Positions 1 to 7,480 of a stretch of DNA of 13,981 bases are shown here, piece after piece. Each line of letters starts with the position of its first letter. Within the stretch, counting starts at the first letter, position 1. This DNA comes from JBEKZQ01 sp049509675 (GTDB lineage: Bacteria > Planctomycetota > Planctomycetia > Pirellulales > Thermoguttaceae). Below the pieces are notes generated by a model. That model was not told where the DNA came from. It saw only the letters and a program-made list of their open reading frames with translations, and did no database searches. The stretch covers positions 1 to 13,981 of the forward strand of contig JBEKZQ010000302.1 of assembly GCA_049509675.1 (NCBI GenBank), given 5' to 3'. Position numbers and translations under genes: made by a program.

Positions 1-81
1 TACCTCCTAGCCCGCCAGGCAGCAAGCCGCTACACTGTTTATGCTCCGGAATTTGGCACCAGCCTTCTTCACGATCCGCTC

Positions 82-855
82 ATGGATTTTCGCGTCGACT
101 TGAATATCTTCCGCGGACCGATGGACCTGCTCTTGTACCTGGTGCGCAAACACGAGGTGGAAATCGTCGATATTCCCATCTCGGTCATCACCGACCAGTA
201 CTTGGAGTACATCGCCCTGCTGGAGCAGTTGGACGTCAATGCGGTGGGCGACTTCCTGGCCATGGCCAGCCTGTTGATCGAGATCAAGTCGCAGCAGGTG
301 TTGCCGCGGTGGGACGAGGTGGAAGAGGCGATCGAGGACCCTCGGCAGGAATTGGTCCGCCGCTTGCTGGAGTATAAGCAGTACCGCGACGCGGCCAGCA
401 TCCTGGAGGAGCGGAGCCGGATCTGGCAGCAGCATTATCCGCGCCTCAGCAGCGATCTGCCCGGCCGGCGCCGGGATCTGGCCGAGGAGCCCATCCACGA
501 GGTGGAGCTATGGGACCTGGTCAGCGCCTTCGGCCGGATCATCCGCGACAACGTGGCCGCCAAGCCGTCGAGCATCGTCTACGACGAGACGCCGATCCAC
601 GTCTATATCGCGCGTATCCAGGCCCGGCTGGTCGAGAAAGGGCAGTTGGCCTTTGCCGAGTTGTTCGATGCCGGTCTGCACAAGTCGGCCCTGATCGGCA
701 TCTTCCTGGCGGTGTTGGAGTTGGTGCGGCACCACCACGTGCGGGTCCAGCAGAACGAACTGTTCGGCGAGATCTGGCTCTTGCCCAACGCTGAATGTTC
801 CCAGCCGCTGGACCTGTCCAGTATCGACAATTACGAGCACGCCAGCCACGGATGA
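82..855 (+). CDS. scpA: Segregation and condensation protein A (ScpA kleisin)
   Basis: ScpA is the kleisin subunit of the bacterial SMC-ScpA-ScpB condensin, which organises and segregates the chromosome. The 257-residue product begins with the family's typical opening: MDFRVDL, then FRGPMDLLLYLVRKHE near residues 10-25. Next come an N-terminal helical region that in this family contacts the SMC head, a charged middle (about 90-165), and a winged-helix-like C-terminus (about 170-235) that in the family contacts the other SMC subunit. Length is normal. The start at 82 is chosen because the family motif begins right after it. No clear ribosome-binding site precedes it, and the frame is open back to base 1, so an upstream start beyond the window cannot be excluded. 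The stop overlaps the next gene's start (ATGA at 852-855), implying translational coupling. Family assignment is confident; the exact start is less so. Confidence 0.93.
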   Translation: MDFRVDLNIFRGPMDLLLYLVRKHEVEIVDIPISVITDQYLEYIALLEQLDVNAVGDFLAMASLLIEIKSQQVLPRWDEVEEAIEDPRQELVRRLLEYKQYRDAASILEERSRIWQQHYPRLSSDLPGRRRDLAEEPIHEVELWDLVSAFGRIIRDNVAAKPSSIVYDETPIHVYIARIQARLVEKGQLAFAELFDAGLHKSALIGIFLAVLELVRHHHVRVQQNELFGEIWLLPNAECSQPLDLSSIDNYEHASHG

Positions 856-1691
856 TCCATAATCTGCCCGTCAAGACGCTGACCCACAAGGACTTGACCA
901 TCGAGGGCTATTCCCGCGCCGCCGTCCAGACCTATTGGCGGGTGCCGGAATTGAAACTGGGCTTTGACCTGGGCGCCCAGCCCTGGTCTTTCATGGGCAC
1001 GCCCACGTGGTTCGTCTCGCACACGCACATGGACCACCTCGTGGCGTTGCCGGTCTACGTGGCGCGGCGGCGGATGATGAAGATGGAACCGCCGGTGATT
1101 TACCTGCCCGAGGCGGCCGTCGAGCCGATGCAGCGCATCTTGCGCCTGTTCAGCCGCATGGATCGCGGCCGGCTGCCTTGCGAGTTGGTGCCCACTCGCG
1201 CCGGCGACGAGATCCAACTCTCGCGCGAGCTGGTGGTGACCGTTTCCGCCACCTGCCACACCGTGCCCTCGTTGGGGTTCGTCGTCTGGCAGCGGCGGCG
1301 GAAGCTGAAACCCGAGTTTCTGGGCCTGCCCGGCGAGAAGATTCGCGATCTGCGGCTGGCCGGCACGGAGATCACCAGCGAAGTGCGCATTCCGCGCGTC
1401 GCCTACCTGGGCGACAGCTCGCCCAAGGGGCTGGACGACTGCCAGGCGATGTTCGCCGCGGAGATCCTCATCATGGAGCTGACGTTCGTGGCCCCTTCGC
1501 ATCGCAAGGACAAGATCCACAAGTTCGGGCACATGCACCTGGACGATTTCCTGGAGCGCCGCGATCGTTTCGCCAACGAGCTCGTCATTGCCTCGCACTT
1601 CAGCACCCGCTATCATGCCAACCAGATCCGGCAGCACGTGGAAAAGGCCGTTCCCGACATGCTGGGCGGCCGGCTGCACTTGTGGATATAA
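852..1691 (+). CDS. RNase Z-like metallo-beta-lactamase-fold hydrolase
   Basis: A 279-residue metallo-beta-lactamase-fold protein resembling ribonuclease Z-type phosphodiesterases. RNase Z removes 3' trailers from tRNA precursors; that activity here is an inference. Metal ligands are recognisable in order: the SHTHMDH motif at 56-62 (His57, His59, Asp61, His62), His136 in CHTVPS, Asp188 in YLGDSS, His227/His229 in the GHMHLDD stretch, and His249 in ASHFSTRY. No signal peptide is visible, so it should be cytoplasmic. The ATG at 852 is preferred over an in-frame ATG at 795 because it gives the ATGA overlap with the scpA stop and removes a 19-residue arginine-rich extension lying inside scpA. 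Most likely co-transcribed with scpA. It could be another member of the RNase Z/Elac-like branch with a different substrate. Confidence 0.88.
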   Translation: MIHNLPVKTLTHKDLTIEGYSRAAVQTYWRVPELKLGFDLGAQPWSFMGTPTWFVSHTHMDHLVALPVYVARRRMMKMEPPVIYLPEAAVEPMQRILRLFSRMDRGRLPCELVPTRAGDEIQLSRELVVTVSATCHTVPSLGFVVWQRRRKLKPEFLGLPGEKIRDLRLAGTEITSEVRIPRVAYLGDSSPKGLDDCQAMFAAEILIMELTFVAPSHRKDKIHKFGHMHLDDFLERRDRFANELVIASHFSTRYHANQIRQHVEKAVPDMLGGRLHLWI

Positions 1692-1698
1692 TGGAAGC

Positions 1699-1935
1699 AT
1701 GACCACACTTCAAGAGATTATCGACGCTGCACAAGCCCTGCCGGCCGGTGAACGAGCATGGCTTATTCATGCTCTGTGGGACACCATGGCGCCGAAAGAT
1801 TGGGCCCCTCCCAGCGAGGAGTGGGTCGCCGAGTCGCAACGGCGTTCCGAGCAGTACGACGCGGGACGAATGACCGCGTCGCCTTGGCCGGAGGTTCGCG
1901 ATCGGGCTCGTCGCAAGGCCGGCATGGATGGCTAG
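1699..1935 (+). CDS. Putative addiction-module antitoxin (Unstab_antitox-like), orphan
   Basis: A 78-residue protein resembling the short 'putative addiction module component' family (antitoxins usually paired with a RelE/ParE-type ribonuclease or gyrase toxin). Visible family traits are the N-terminal LQEIIDAAQALPAGERAWLI helix with a following ALWDTM, then a polar tail with the P-W-x-E-V pattern (SPWPEV) near residues 63-68. It starts 7 bp after the RNase Z-like gene stops, with a weak GGAAG just upstream. An in-frame extension back to 1588 would overlap the previous gene and is unlikely. The expected toxin should begin at or near the antitoxin stop; instead an ATG at 1928 reads only 17 codons before TAA at 1979. 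The gene's stop (1933-1935) overlaps the convergent stop of the next gene within CTAG. Antitoxin identity is fairly sure; function without a toxin is unknown. Confidence 0.75.
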   Translation: MTTLQEIIDAAQALPAGERAWLIHALWDTMAPKDWAPPSEEWVAESQRRSEQYDAGRMTASPWPEVRDRARRKAGMDG

Positions 1936-2618
1936 TTCTTCTCGCGACGTCGGAAATCCAGCAGCGTGTGATAGATGGTAATGCTACAGAGTGTTGGTCG
2001 ATTGTGCCGCGTGGCGTAGGTGTGTTTGAGGATTGGTAACAAACGGATTTCCGTCCACGTGCCGTCGCGAGTCAAATGATGATTCTCCTTCGGATCGCGT
2101 TGAACTTTGTTACTGATCGCTTCGGCCCAGTGCTCAGGGGATTCCGACTGTACGTAGCCGAGCATGCCGCCTTCGTCTCCCGAACGGCCGTACAACTCCC
2201 CCAAGAACATGCCAACCCCAGCCGGGCCGAGGTAGTCGCTGACCGAATCTGAGCGGTCGATCCGAAGCCGCTTGGCCTCGAAATGATACACTGGGCGGTT
2301 GCGAGATTCCGTCGATTCGATTTCGATGTCGATCTTCGGCCGCTCCTTGCCGACACGGTCCGGTACACTGACGGGCGCCTGATCGGTGATGAAGTATCGA
2401 TCCGCCCATCGGGGCAGAGTTCTCTCCCGCTGGGCCGCTTTCATGGTCTCTTTAAGCCGTTGCGTGATCAAGTCTTCGTCAGATCCGCAATGGTCCTCTC
2501 CATGGATTCTGCTGTACCCAACAGCGATAAGTTGGTGACAGTGTCGGCGGAACTGGACGACATATTCGCGGCGGTCAGGAGTGCCAATCGCACCACCAGG
2601 AATGGATTGAAGCGACAA
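1932..2618 (-). CDS. Putative PD-(D/E)XK nuclease-like partner of the adjacent DNA methyltransferase
   Basis: No family name is recognised. The 228-residue product (TTG start) carries a PD-(D/E)XK-like pattern: PKID with Asp97, then EAK with Glu114 and Lys116, seventeen residues apart in strand-like surroundings (KIDIEI, YHFEAKRL). GMLGYVQ at 151-157 could be the region after the catalytic core. This suggests the cleavage subunit of a two-gene restriction-modification system, an inference from motif and position. The TTG at 2618 is chosen because AGGGG at 2630-2626 sits at good distance and the codon begins one base after the methyltransferase stop. An ATG at 2666 in frame would overlap that gene by 47 bp and adds an arginine-rich tail. 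An ATG at 2623 overlapping the stop is in a different frame. The stop lies in CTAG shared with the convergent antitoxin gene. It could instead be a specificity or regulatory protein. Confidence 0.7.
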   Translation of the reverse strand: MSLQSIPGGAIGTPDRREYVVQFRRHCHQLIAVGYSRIHGEDHCGSDEDLITQRLKETMKAAQRERTLPRWADRYFITDQAPVSVPDRVGKERPKIDIEIESTESRNRPVYHFEAKRLRIDRSDSVSDYLGPAGVGMFLGELYGRSGDEGGMLGYVQSESPEHWAEAISNKVQRDPKENHHLTRDGTWTEIRLLPILKHTYATRHNRPTLCSITIYHTLLDFRRREKN

Positions 2619-2619
2619 G

Positions 2620-5600
2620 TCATTTCCCCTCGGCAGCAAGCGTCTCGGCGATAATCGTGTCGGCATCCAATAGCGCCTGGCTGCGGAGCCAGTGAATTCG
2701 TTGCAACGGCTTCAGCAACAACACGCGTGATCCCTCGTAGATCCGCAGGTTGCGCTCAAAGTAGAGCCACTGACTCCGTTTCTCGCGCACTTGCCGTCTC
2801 GCGCGCTCGAAGTCCGCAGACGTGCCGGCGTCGGCCGGCTTCAGCTCTATTGGCAGGGGACCGCGGTGATTCTTCCGCAATTCGACTTCGACCATTCCGG
2901 TTCGAGAGCCTTCATCGTATAGAACACCGATTCTGTGACGCAAGCGAGGATCGCCTTCAAAGAACTCATCGAGCTCCAATTTCAAGACTCTAGCGTATTG
3001 TTGGAGTTCGCTTCGATCCGGCATGCCTGCGGCTTCCTTCGAGATCTTTCCTTGAATGGCAGATGCCTTGACGTTAACAAAATCCTCGATCAGCATTCGT
3101 TCTGTTTCACGCAGACCGAGAAGCTTGTAGACGCGATCGTTGACCTCACGGATTAGCTCGGGGAGCCCGTCTCTTGCTTCCTCCGAGCCAAACAAGAGCG
3201 ACTGCCGCCCAGGCGATCGTTTCCTGCTTCCCGAGCGCGGCACCCTGGCTAGCACACTTGACGGAGCGTTTATGATTCGCGAATATAGGTCCAGCCACTC
3301 GGCAAACTCAACCTCGCTAAGGTTCAAGAGAGGAACAGGGATGCCTTTCAGGGTGTCAACATTGGCACGATTGAATGATACACCCCACTGGGGAGACATT
3401 ATGAACTGGTGGTATCTAGCGAAATCGGAACTTAGATACAGCGAAAGGATCTTAAGGAAAGCGGACTGGGGACCTGCGATAGCTGGTTGCCTCGCGCCAA
3501 CGACGATGAAGTCATCGCTATATATCGCAAATCGCCGAGCGGCGTCACATAGAATGTGTGGGGGCCGAGATACCACAACTGGTAATTCGTCTCGCCCAGG
3601 CCGGGCGTGAGCCGAGTCTGCTGGAAAGCTCTCGAACGCAGATTCTGGAAAGGCAAATAGACGATCCAAACGACGTAGCGCATTCTTTCTTATACGCTTC
3701 TTCCCGACAATCTCTTCAACGTACTTTCCATGCGTTCTCGGTTGAAAACCCTCGTGAATCCGAAGTTCTTTCCCATGAGCAATCTCGCCGAGTTCCTTGA
3801 ACCGCTCTTTCAATGATTCGAGAAGCTGCTTATCTCGATTCGATCCCCACATGGCGAGTTTCCATGTGAGCGCGTCACCTTCAACTGCGTCGGCAAGGTC
3901 GACTTCGCGCACTTCACTCCCGTTCACGGTAATGGTCCAGGTATTCATCTTCCTGTTGAAACGCAGAGGTCGGTTGGGTTCTTGATTCGTCACCAACGGA
4001 GCAAACGTCCGTATCCGTTCTCGCTCGCCAATCGGGTCTCGCCCATCTGATCGCAATTGATAGAAGAATGCGGCTGCCGGTACCTTCGACCTGCCGGCGA
4101 ACAGGACGTACGCCATGTTCGCAAAATTCGCGACTGCGTTGACTTTCATGCTGCGGAAAAACGCCTTGCGAAAGTTCGTCGACTCGTCTTTGAACAAAGT
4201 CATCGCGGGCAGCAGCAGCCCGATGTTGCCGTGGCCTTGAACGTGCTCCGTAACCTTCCAAGCGAAGAGCTCTGCAATTTGATTGCCGCCCGTGGGGTAT
4301 TGGCTCCCGTTGGCTGTCTTCCAAGCGGTCACAAATTCATCTTCCGGGCGCGGCTTTTCGTCGTTGAATTCGGTCCAGGGAGGATTGCCCACGATCCAAT
4401 GATATTTTTTTTCGCCGGTCCTCTTATGAAATTGCGAGTCGGTGTTGAAGAAATCCTCCCGTTCGCCGCCGAAGATATTTGCACATCGCAGTCTTGGGAG
4501 TTTGAAGTTCGTGTTGGTCAGGTCGGGTGGATCAACATAATCGAGCAGGGTCAGCGTAAGGCTCAGTTCGGCGACCTGGCACGCATCCTCGTCGCGGTCG
4601 ATGCCAAAGATGTGCTCCTGCAATAGATCCCGCAGTTCAACAGGGCGAAGTTTTTCGCCTTTTCGCTTAAAGAGTTCCTTCTCGATCAGCCGGCGGTAGC
4701 ATTGCACGAGAAACGCACCGGAGCCACACGATGGATCCAGCACTCGCATCCCCTTCTTGATAGGCGAACGAGTTTCGAGTTCATCAAGAATGAAGTTGAC
4801 CAAAGGAATCGGTGTATAGTATGCGCCGGCCTCCTTGGCCTTTCCCTGCGAATGCAAGAACTGTTCGTAAACGACGGAAAGGGTCTCAATGGGGATGTAC
4901 GAAAAATCGTAGTCTTCAAAGAGGTTCAGTTGGCGCGTCTGTGGATCATCTCCGAAAAAAGCTCCAGCGACTTCTTTGACGTGTTCCTCCCCGACTCCTT
5001 CTTTCCAAGGAATGTCGAAGACGCAACCATTAAGCCAATCGTCCAATTGCTCGACAAGGGACCGCAGTGCAGCTATTTGAGCGTCACGACTGAAGACCGA
5101 TTGCTCCTCGATATGAAACTCAGCGAGCCGCTTTTTCGAGAGAATGCCCCGGTCACGGAGATAGCGCAGGTAAACGTATTTGCCAATCAGGGCGTGGGCG
5201 ACATGGGGCCCGAGTTTCATGTCATCGCGAAGTACCCGGCCCAATTGCTCCAGATTGCCGAGCAGCCGCCAATCGACCCGCATATCCGGCGTGACAAATT
5301 CGCCCTTTTGGCGCCACAATGTACCATCATCGACGCGATCGGCGTGGAAGCTGGGAACGAGCTTGGACGCAATGTCATTTGCCGTAACGGTGTCGTTCAA
5401 GATGCGCGATGCGGCTCGTTTTGACGTGTTTGAAGCGTCGCGATACCCGAAGCCTGAATAGACTCGCACGTTCTGCGGCGTGCGAACGATTACGAAGGGA
5501 ACGACGTCTTGATTCCAGACGAGGCGGTGGATCTGCCGCGCGTCCTCCTCAGACTTCGCTTCACAGACGTAGACCACTGGCACCAATGATCCATCGAGAA

Positions 5601-5766
5601 GTGAAGCATCCTGACGAAGCGTGTAGACGCCGGCTAGTCCGCAATGCTTTTCAGCCCGCCGAAAGATGTGTGCGAAGCTGGGGACCCGTGCGAGCGCCCC
5701 GCCCGCCAGAAAGTTGGGCGAGTCGTCGTAGCCTAATTCCTGGATAAGCTTGGCGACCGAGATCAT
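2620..5766 (-). CDS. Large N6-adenine DNA methyltransferase (Eco57I/HsdM type) of a putative restriction-modification module
   Basis: A 1048-residue adenine-specific DNA methyltransferase that would transfer methyl from S-adenosylmethionine to adenine N6. Order of parts: an N-terminal region (1-110) containing VYVCEAK at 65-71, a fold-like stretch seen in large Eco57I-type proteins; a helical linker (about 160-300); AYYTPIP at 315-321 (motif X-like); SAM-binding DPSCGSGAF at 344-352; catalytic NPPW at 461-464; then a long C-terminal half (about 620-1048) that probably holds target recognition. The ATG at 5766 is chosen; a TTG at 5793 is in frame. An extended -10 (TGC then TATACT) lies upstream at 5809-5817. 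The nuclease-like gene follows directly downstream. Composition is less GC-rich than scpA or greA, suggesting transfer. Methyltransferase identity is firm; whether it also cleaves DNA alone (type IIG) or needs its neighbour is open. Confidence 0.9.
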   Translation of the reverse strand: MISVAKLIQELGYDDSPNFLAGGALARVPSFAHIFRRAEKHCGLAGVYTLRQDASLLDGSLVPVVYVCEAKSEEDARQIHRLVWNQDVVPFVIVRTPQNVRVYSGFGYRDASNTSKRAASRILNDTVTANDIASKLVPSFHADRVDDGTLWRQKGEFVTPDMRVDWRLLGNLEQLGRVLRDDMKLGPHVAHALIGKYVYLRYLRDRGILSKKRLAEFHIEEQSVFSRDAQIAALRSLVEQLDDWLNGCVFDIPWKEGVGEEHVKEVAGAFFGDDPQTRQLNLFEDYDFSYIPIETLSVVYEQFLHSQGKAKEAGAYYTPIPLVNFILDELETRSPIKKGMRVLDPSCGSGAFLVQCYRRLIEKELFKRKGEKLRPVELRDLLQEHIFGIDRDEDACQVAELSLTLTLLDYVDPPDLTNTNFKLPRLRCANIFGGEREDFFNTDSQFHKRTGEKKYHWIVGNPPWTEFNDEKPRPEDEFVTAWKTANGSQYPTGGNQIAELFAWKVTEHVQGHGNIGLLLPAMTLFKDESTNFRKAFFRSMKVNAVANFANMAYVLFAGRSKVPAAAFFYQLRSDGRDPIGERERIRTFAPLVTNQEPNRPLRFNRKMNTWTITVNGSEVREVDLADAVEGDALTWKLAMWGSNRDKQLLESLKERFKELGEIAHGKELRIHEGFQPRTHGKYVEEIVGKKRIRKNALRRLDRLFAFPESAFESFPADSAHARPGRDELPVVVSRPPHILCDAARRFAIYSDDFIVVGARQPAIAGPQSAFLKILSLYLSSDFARYHQFIMSPQWGVSFNRANVDTLKGIPVPLLNLSEVEFAEWLDLYSRIINAPSSVLARVPRSGSRKRSPGRQSLLFGSEEARDGLPELIREVNDRVYKLLGLRETERMLIEDFVNVKASAIQGKISKEAAGMPDRSELQQYARVLKLELDEFFEGDPRLRHRIGVLYDEGSRTGMVEVELRKNHRGPLPIELKPADAGTSADFERARRQVREKRSQWLYFERNLRIYEGSRVLLLKPLQRIHWLRSQALLDADTIIAETLAAEGK

Positions 5767-5808
5767 GGGGCCATTTGCGCGTCGGTGATGCAAGCGATGT
5801 CTTGCCGA

Positions 5809-5817
5809 AGTATAGCA
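5809..5817 (-). promoter_or_regulatory. Extended -10 promoter for the methyltransferase/nuclease pair
   Basis: On the minus strand TGC is followed directly by TATACT (5 of 6 to the TATAAT consensus), an extended -10 arrangement. No good -35 is seen at the usual spacing, as expected for an extended -10 promoter. It would start transcription near 5802, about 36 bases before the ATG at 5766. The call rests on the motif and position only. Confidence 0.5.
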
Positions 5818-5837
5818 GTCGCATCAGGTTAGGGAAA

Positions 5838-5871
5838 GATCACCTGTCGGGCATCTATCGGGCAGGTGGTC
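5838..5871. repeat. 34-bp imperfect inverted repeat upstream of the methyltransferase promoter
   Basis: GATCACCTG at 5838-5846 faces CAGGTGGTC at 5863-5871 (8 of 9 complementary). The inner part also holds TCGGGCA twice as a direct repeat (5847-5853 and 5858-5864). It lies just upstream of the putative methyltransferase promoter and downstream of the alcohol dehydrogenase stop. It could be an operator or a weak hairpin ending the greA-dehydrogenase transcript. No uridine tract of note follows on the minus strand. Confidence 0.45.
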
Positions 5872-5900
5872 GGCGGAATTGAGGCTCCCTTAGTGAAGGT

Positions 5901-5921
5901 AAATCTCAAATCGCAAATCCC
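5901..5921. repeat. Heptamer tandem repeat (AAATCNC x3)
   Basis: Three consecutive 7-bp units, AAATCTC, AAATCGC and AAATCCC, lie 5 bp beyond the alcohol dehydrogenase stop in the intergenic space. They are intergenic and degenerate only at the sixth base. They share the 7-bp period of the arrays near 7737 and 11270, though not the sequence. Confidence 0.7.
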
Positions 5922-5926
5922 CAGTT

Positions 5927-6931
5927 TCAGCCTTCGCACATCAACACGCCGGTGCCGTTGATCCGGTCGGCCTTCAGATCCTGCAAGGCGCGGTTGGCTT
6001 CCGACAGAGGATAAAGCGTCGTTCGCGGACGGATGGGAATTTCGGCCGCCTCGGCCAACAGCTCGCGGCCGTCCGCGCGCGTGTTGCTGGTGACCGAGCG
6101 GATGTCGCGCTCGAAAAACACGCAGCGTTGGTAGTCCATCTCGGGAATCGGCGTCATGTAGATGCCGGCCAGGGCAAGCGTGCCGCCGCGGTCTAACTTC
6201 TCCAGCGCCGGGGGCACCAGCGCCCCGACCGGGGCAAAGAGGATGGCGCTATCGACCTTCACCGGCAACTCCTCCGGCCGGGCGCCGACCCAGACCGCCC
6301 CCATGCTCCGCGCCAGGTCGCGATGTTCCTGGTCGCGGGTGGCCACGTATACCTCGCAGCCGCGATGCCGGGCAATCTGGATCAAGACGTGGGCCGAGGA
6401 GCCGAAGCCGTACAGGGCCAGCTTCCCGCCGGGCGGCACCTCGGCCCGCTTCAGTGCGCGATAGCCGATAATGCCCGCGCACAACAGCGGCGCCGCCTCC
6501 ACGTCGCCGAAGACCGCGGGGATTTCGTAGGCGAATGCCTCGGGCGCTACCGTGTACTGGGCATAGCCGCCGTCCGCGTGATAGCCGGTGAAGCGGGCAT
6601 CCGGGCAGAGGTTCTCCCGCCCGCTGCCACAAAAGCGGCACCGGCCGCAGGTCCACCGCAGCCAGGCCAGGCCCACGCGCGTGCCGAGGGAAAGCCGCTC
6701 GCACTGCGGTCCCAGGGCGTCCACCATGCCGACGACCTGGTGGCCGGGAATGATCGGCATTTTCTCTTGCGGCAGATCGCCTTCCACCACGTGCAGATCG
6801 GTACGGCACACGGCGCAGCAATGCACTTTCACCCGCACCTCGCCCGGTCCCGGCTCCGGCATGGGCAGCTCGACCATCTCCAGCGGAGAGGAGTCGATCG
6901 GGGCCACCCGCGGCAGTCGCATGGCTTTCAT
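5927..6931 (-). CDS. Zinc-dependent alcohol dehydrogenase family protein (medium-chain dehydrogenase/reductase)
   Basis: A 334-residue cytoplasmic NAD(P)-dependent, zinc-binding alcohol dehydrogenase-type oxidoreductase. The N-terminal GroES-like domain carries the catalytic zinc site CAVCRTD (Cys42) with GHQVVG (His64). The structural zinc site has Cys95, Cys98, Cys101 and Cys109. The third catalytic zinc ligand is probably Cys151 in LLCAG. The Rossmann domain begins near residue 170 with LYGFGSSAH. The protein resembles the subgroup sometimes called adh_fam_2; the real substrate cannot be read from sequence. The ATG at 6931 is supported by AGGA five bases upstream. It lies 7 bp after greA on the same strand, so it is probably transcribed with greA. 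All zinc ligands and the cofactor loop are intact, so it should be active. Confidence 0.9.
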   Translation of the reverse strand: MKAMRLPRVAPIDSSPLEMVELPMPEPGPGEVRVKVHCCAVCRTDLHVVEGDLPQEKMPIIPGHQVVGMVDALGPQCERLSLGTRVGLAWLRWTCGRCRFCGSGRENLCPDARFTGYHADGGYAQYTVAPEAFAYEIPAVFGDVEAAPLLCAGIIGYRALKRAEVPPGGKLALYGFGSSAHVLIQIARHRGCEVYVATRDQEHRDLARSMGAVWVGARPEELPVKVDSAILFAPVGALVPPALEKLDRGGTLALAGIYMTPIPEMDYQRCVFFERDIRSVTSNTRADGRELLAEAAEIPIRPRTTLYPLSEANRALQDLKADRINGTGVLMCEG

Positions 6932-6938
6932 GTCTTTC

Positions 6939-7418
6939 CTATTCGCCCGGGCGGATCTCCAGAACCTCGAACTTCAACGTGCCCTGCGGAACGGCAATCT
7001 CGACCCGCTCGCCGATCTTCTTGCCCATCAGGCCTTGGGCCAAGGGACTGGTGACGAGGATCTTGCCCGTGTCGTAGTCCTCTTCGCCAGCCCCCACCAG
7101 GGTGAATTCCTCGCGGTCGCCGAAATCGAGATCCCTGACCACCACGGTAGCCCCGAACGCCACCTGGTCCTTGGGCATCTGGGCCGGATCGACCAGGGCG
7201 GCGCGGGAAAGCTTGTCTCGCAGCAGATCGATGCGGGCCTGCACCATCGCGAGGCTCTCGCGGCGTCCGTGGTACTCGGCGTTTTCCGACAGATCGCCCT
7301 CAGCCCGGGCGGTGGCGAGCCCCTCCAGGATCTTGGGCATTTCGACGTCGCGCAAATGATCCAGGTCGGCCTTGAGCTTCTCATAGCCGGTCTTGGTCAT
7401 GGGAATGCGATCCGACAT
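6939..7418 (-). CDS. greA: Transcription elongation factor GreA
   Basis: GreA binds RNA polymerase and stimulates cleavage of the transcript in backtracked complexes. The 159-residue product has the family's N-terminal coiled coil with the acidic tip GDLSENAEYH at 41-50 (Asp42 and Glu45 correspond to the catalytic-tip acids), and a C-terminal globular domain ending in the usual VEIAVPQGTLKFEVLEI stretch. Length matches the family. The ATG at 7418 is used; MSDRIPMTKTGYEKL is a normal start. It heads a two-gene unit with the dehydrogenase. A strong hairpin with an eight-U tract lies between the likely promoter and the start codon, so expression may be attenuated; E. coli greA also has a terminating leader (GraL). 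Confidence 0.96.
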   Translation of the reverse strand: MSDRIPMTKTGYEKLKADLDHLRDVEMPKILEGLATARAEGDLSENAEYHGRRESLAMVQARIDLLRDKLSRAALVDPAQMPKDQVAFGATVVVRDLDFGDREEFTLVGAGEEDYDTGKILVTSPLAQGLMGKKIGERVEIAVPQGTLKFEVLEIRPGE

Positions 7419-7431
7419 GGCTTCTGCCTCT

Positions 7432-7467
7432 AAAAAAAACTGCGGCCTCCCATCCCCTGGGAGCCGC
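7432..7467 (-). terminator. Intrinsic terminator-like hairpin in the greA leader (putative attenuator)
   Basis: On the minus strand GCGGCTCCC (7467-7459) pairs with GGGAGGCCGC (7451-7442) with one bulged base and a 7-base loop. AG and then eight Ts (7439-7432) follow. This is a textbook intrinsic terminator shape, yet it lies upstream of greA and points into it, ending 13 bases before the ATG. It could produce a short leader RNA and reduce readthrough into greA. Confidence 0.7.
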
Positions 7468-7480
7468 TGAATTACCTGCT

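Noticed and set aside
1691..1702. ATG at 1691 as antitoxin start
   Set aside because: Reads only three codons (M-E-A) to a stop; the ATG at 1699 opens the real frame.
1932..5766. BREX, DISARM or type I restriction locus
   Set aside because: No helicase/translocase, PglZ, BrxC, Drm or specificity-subunit gene is present nearby.
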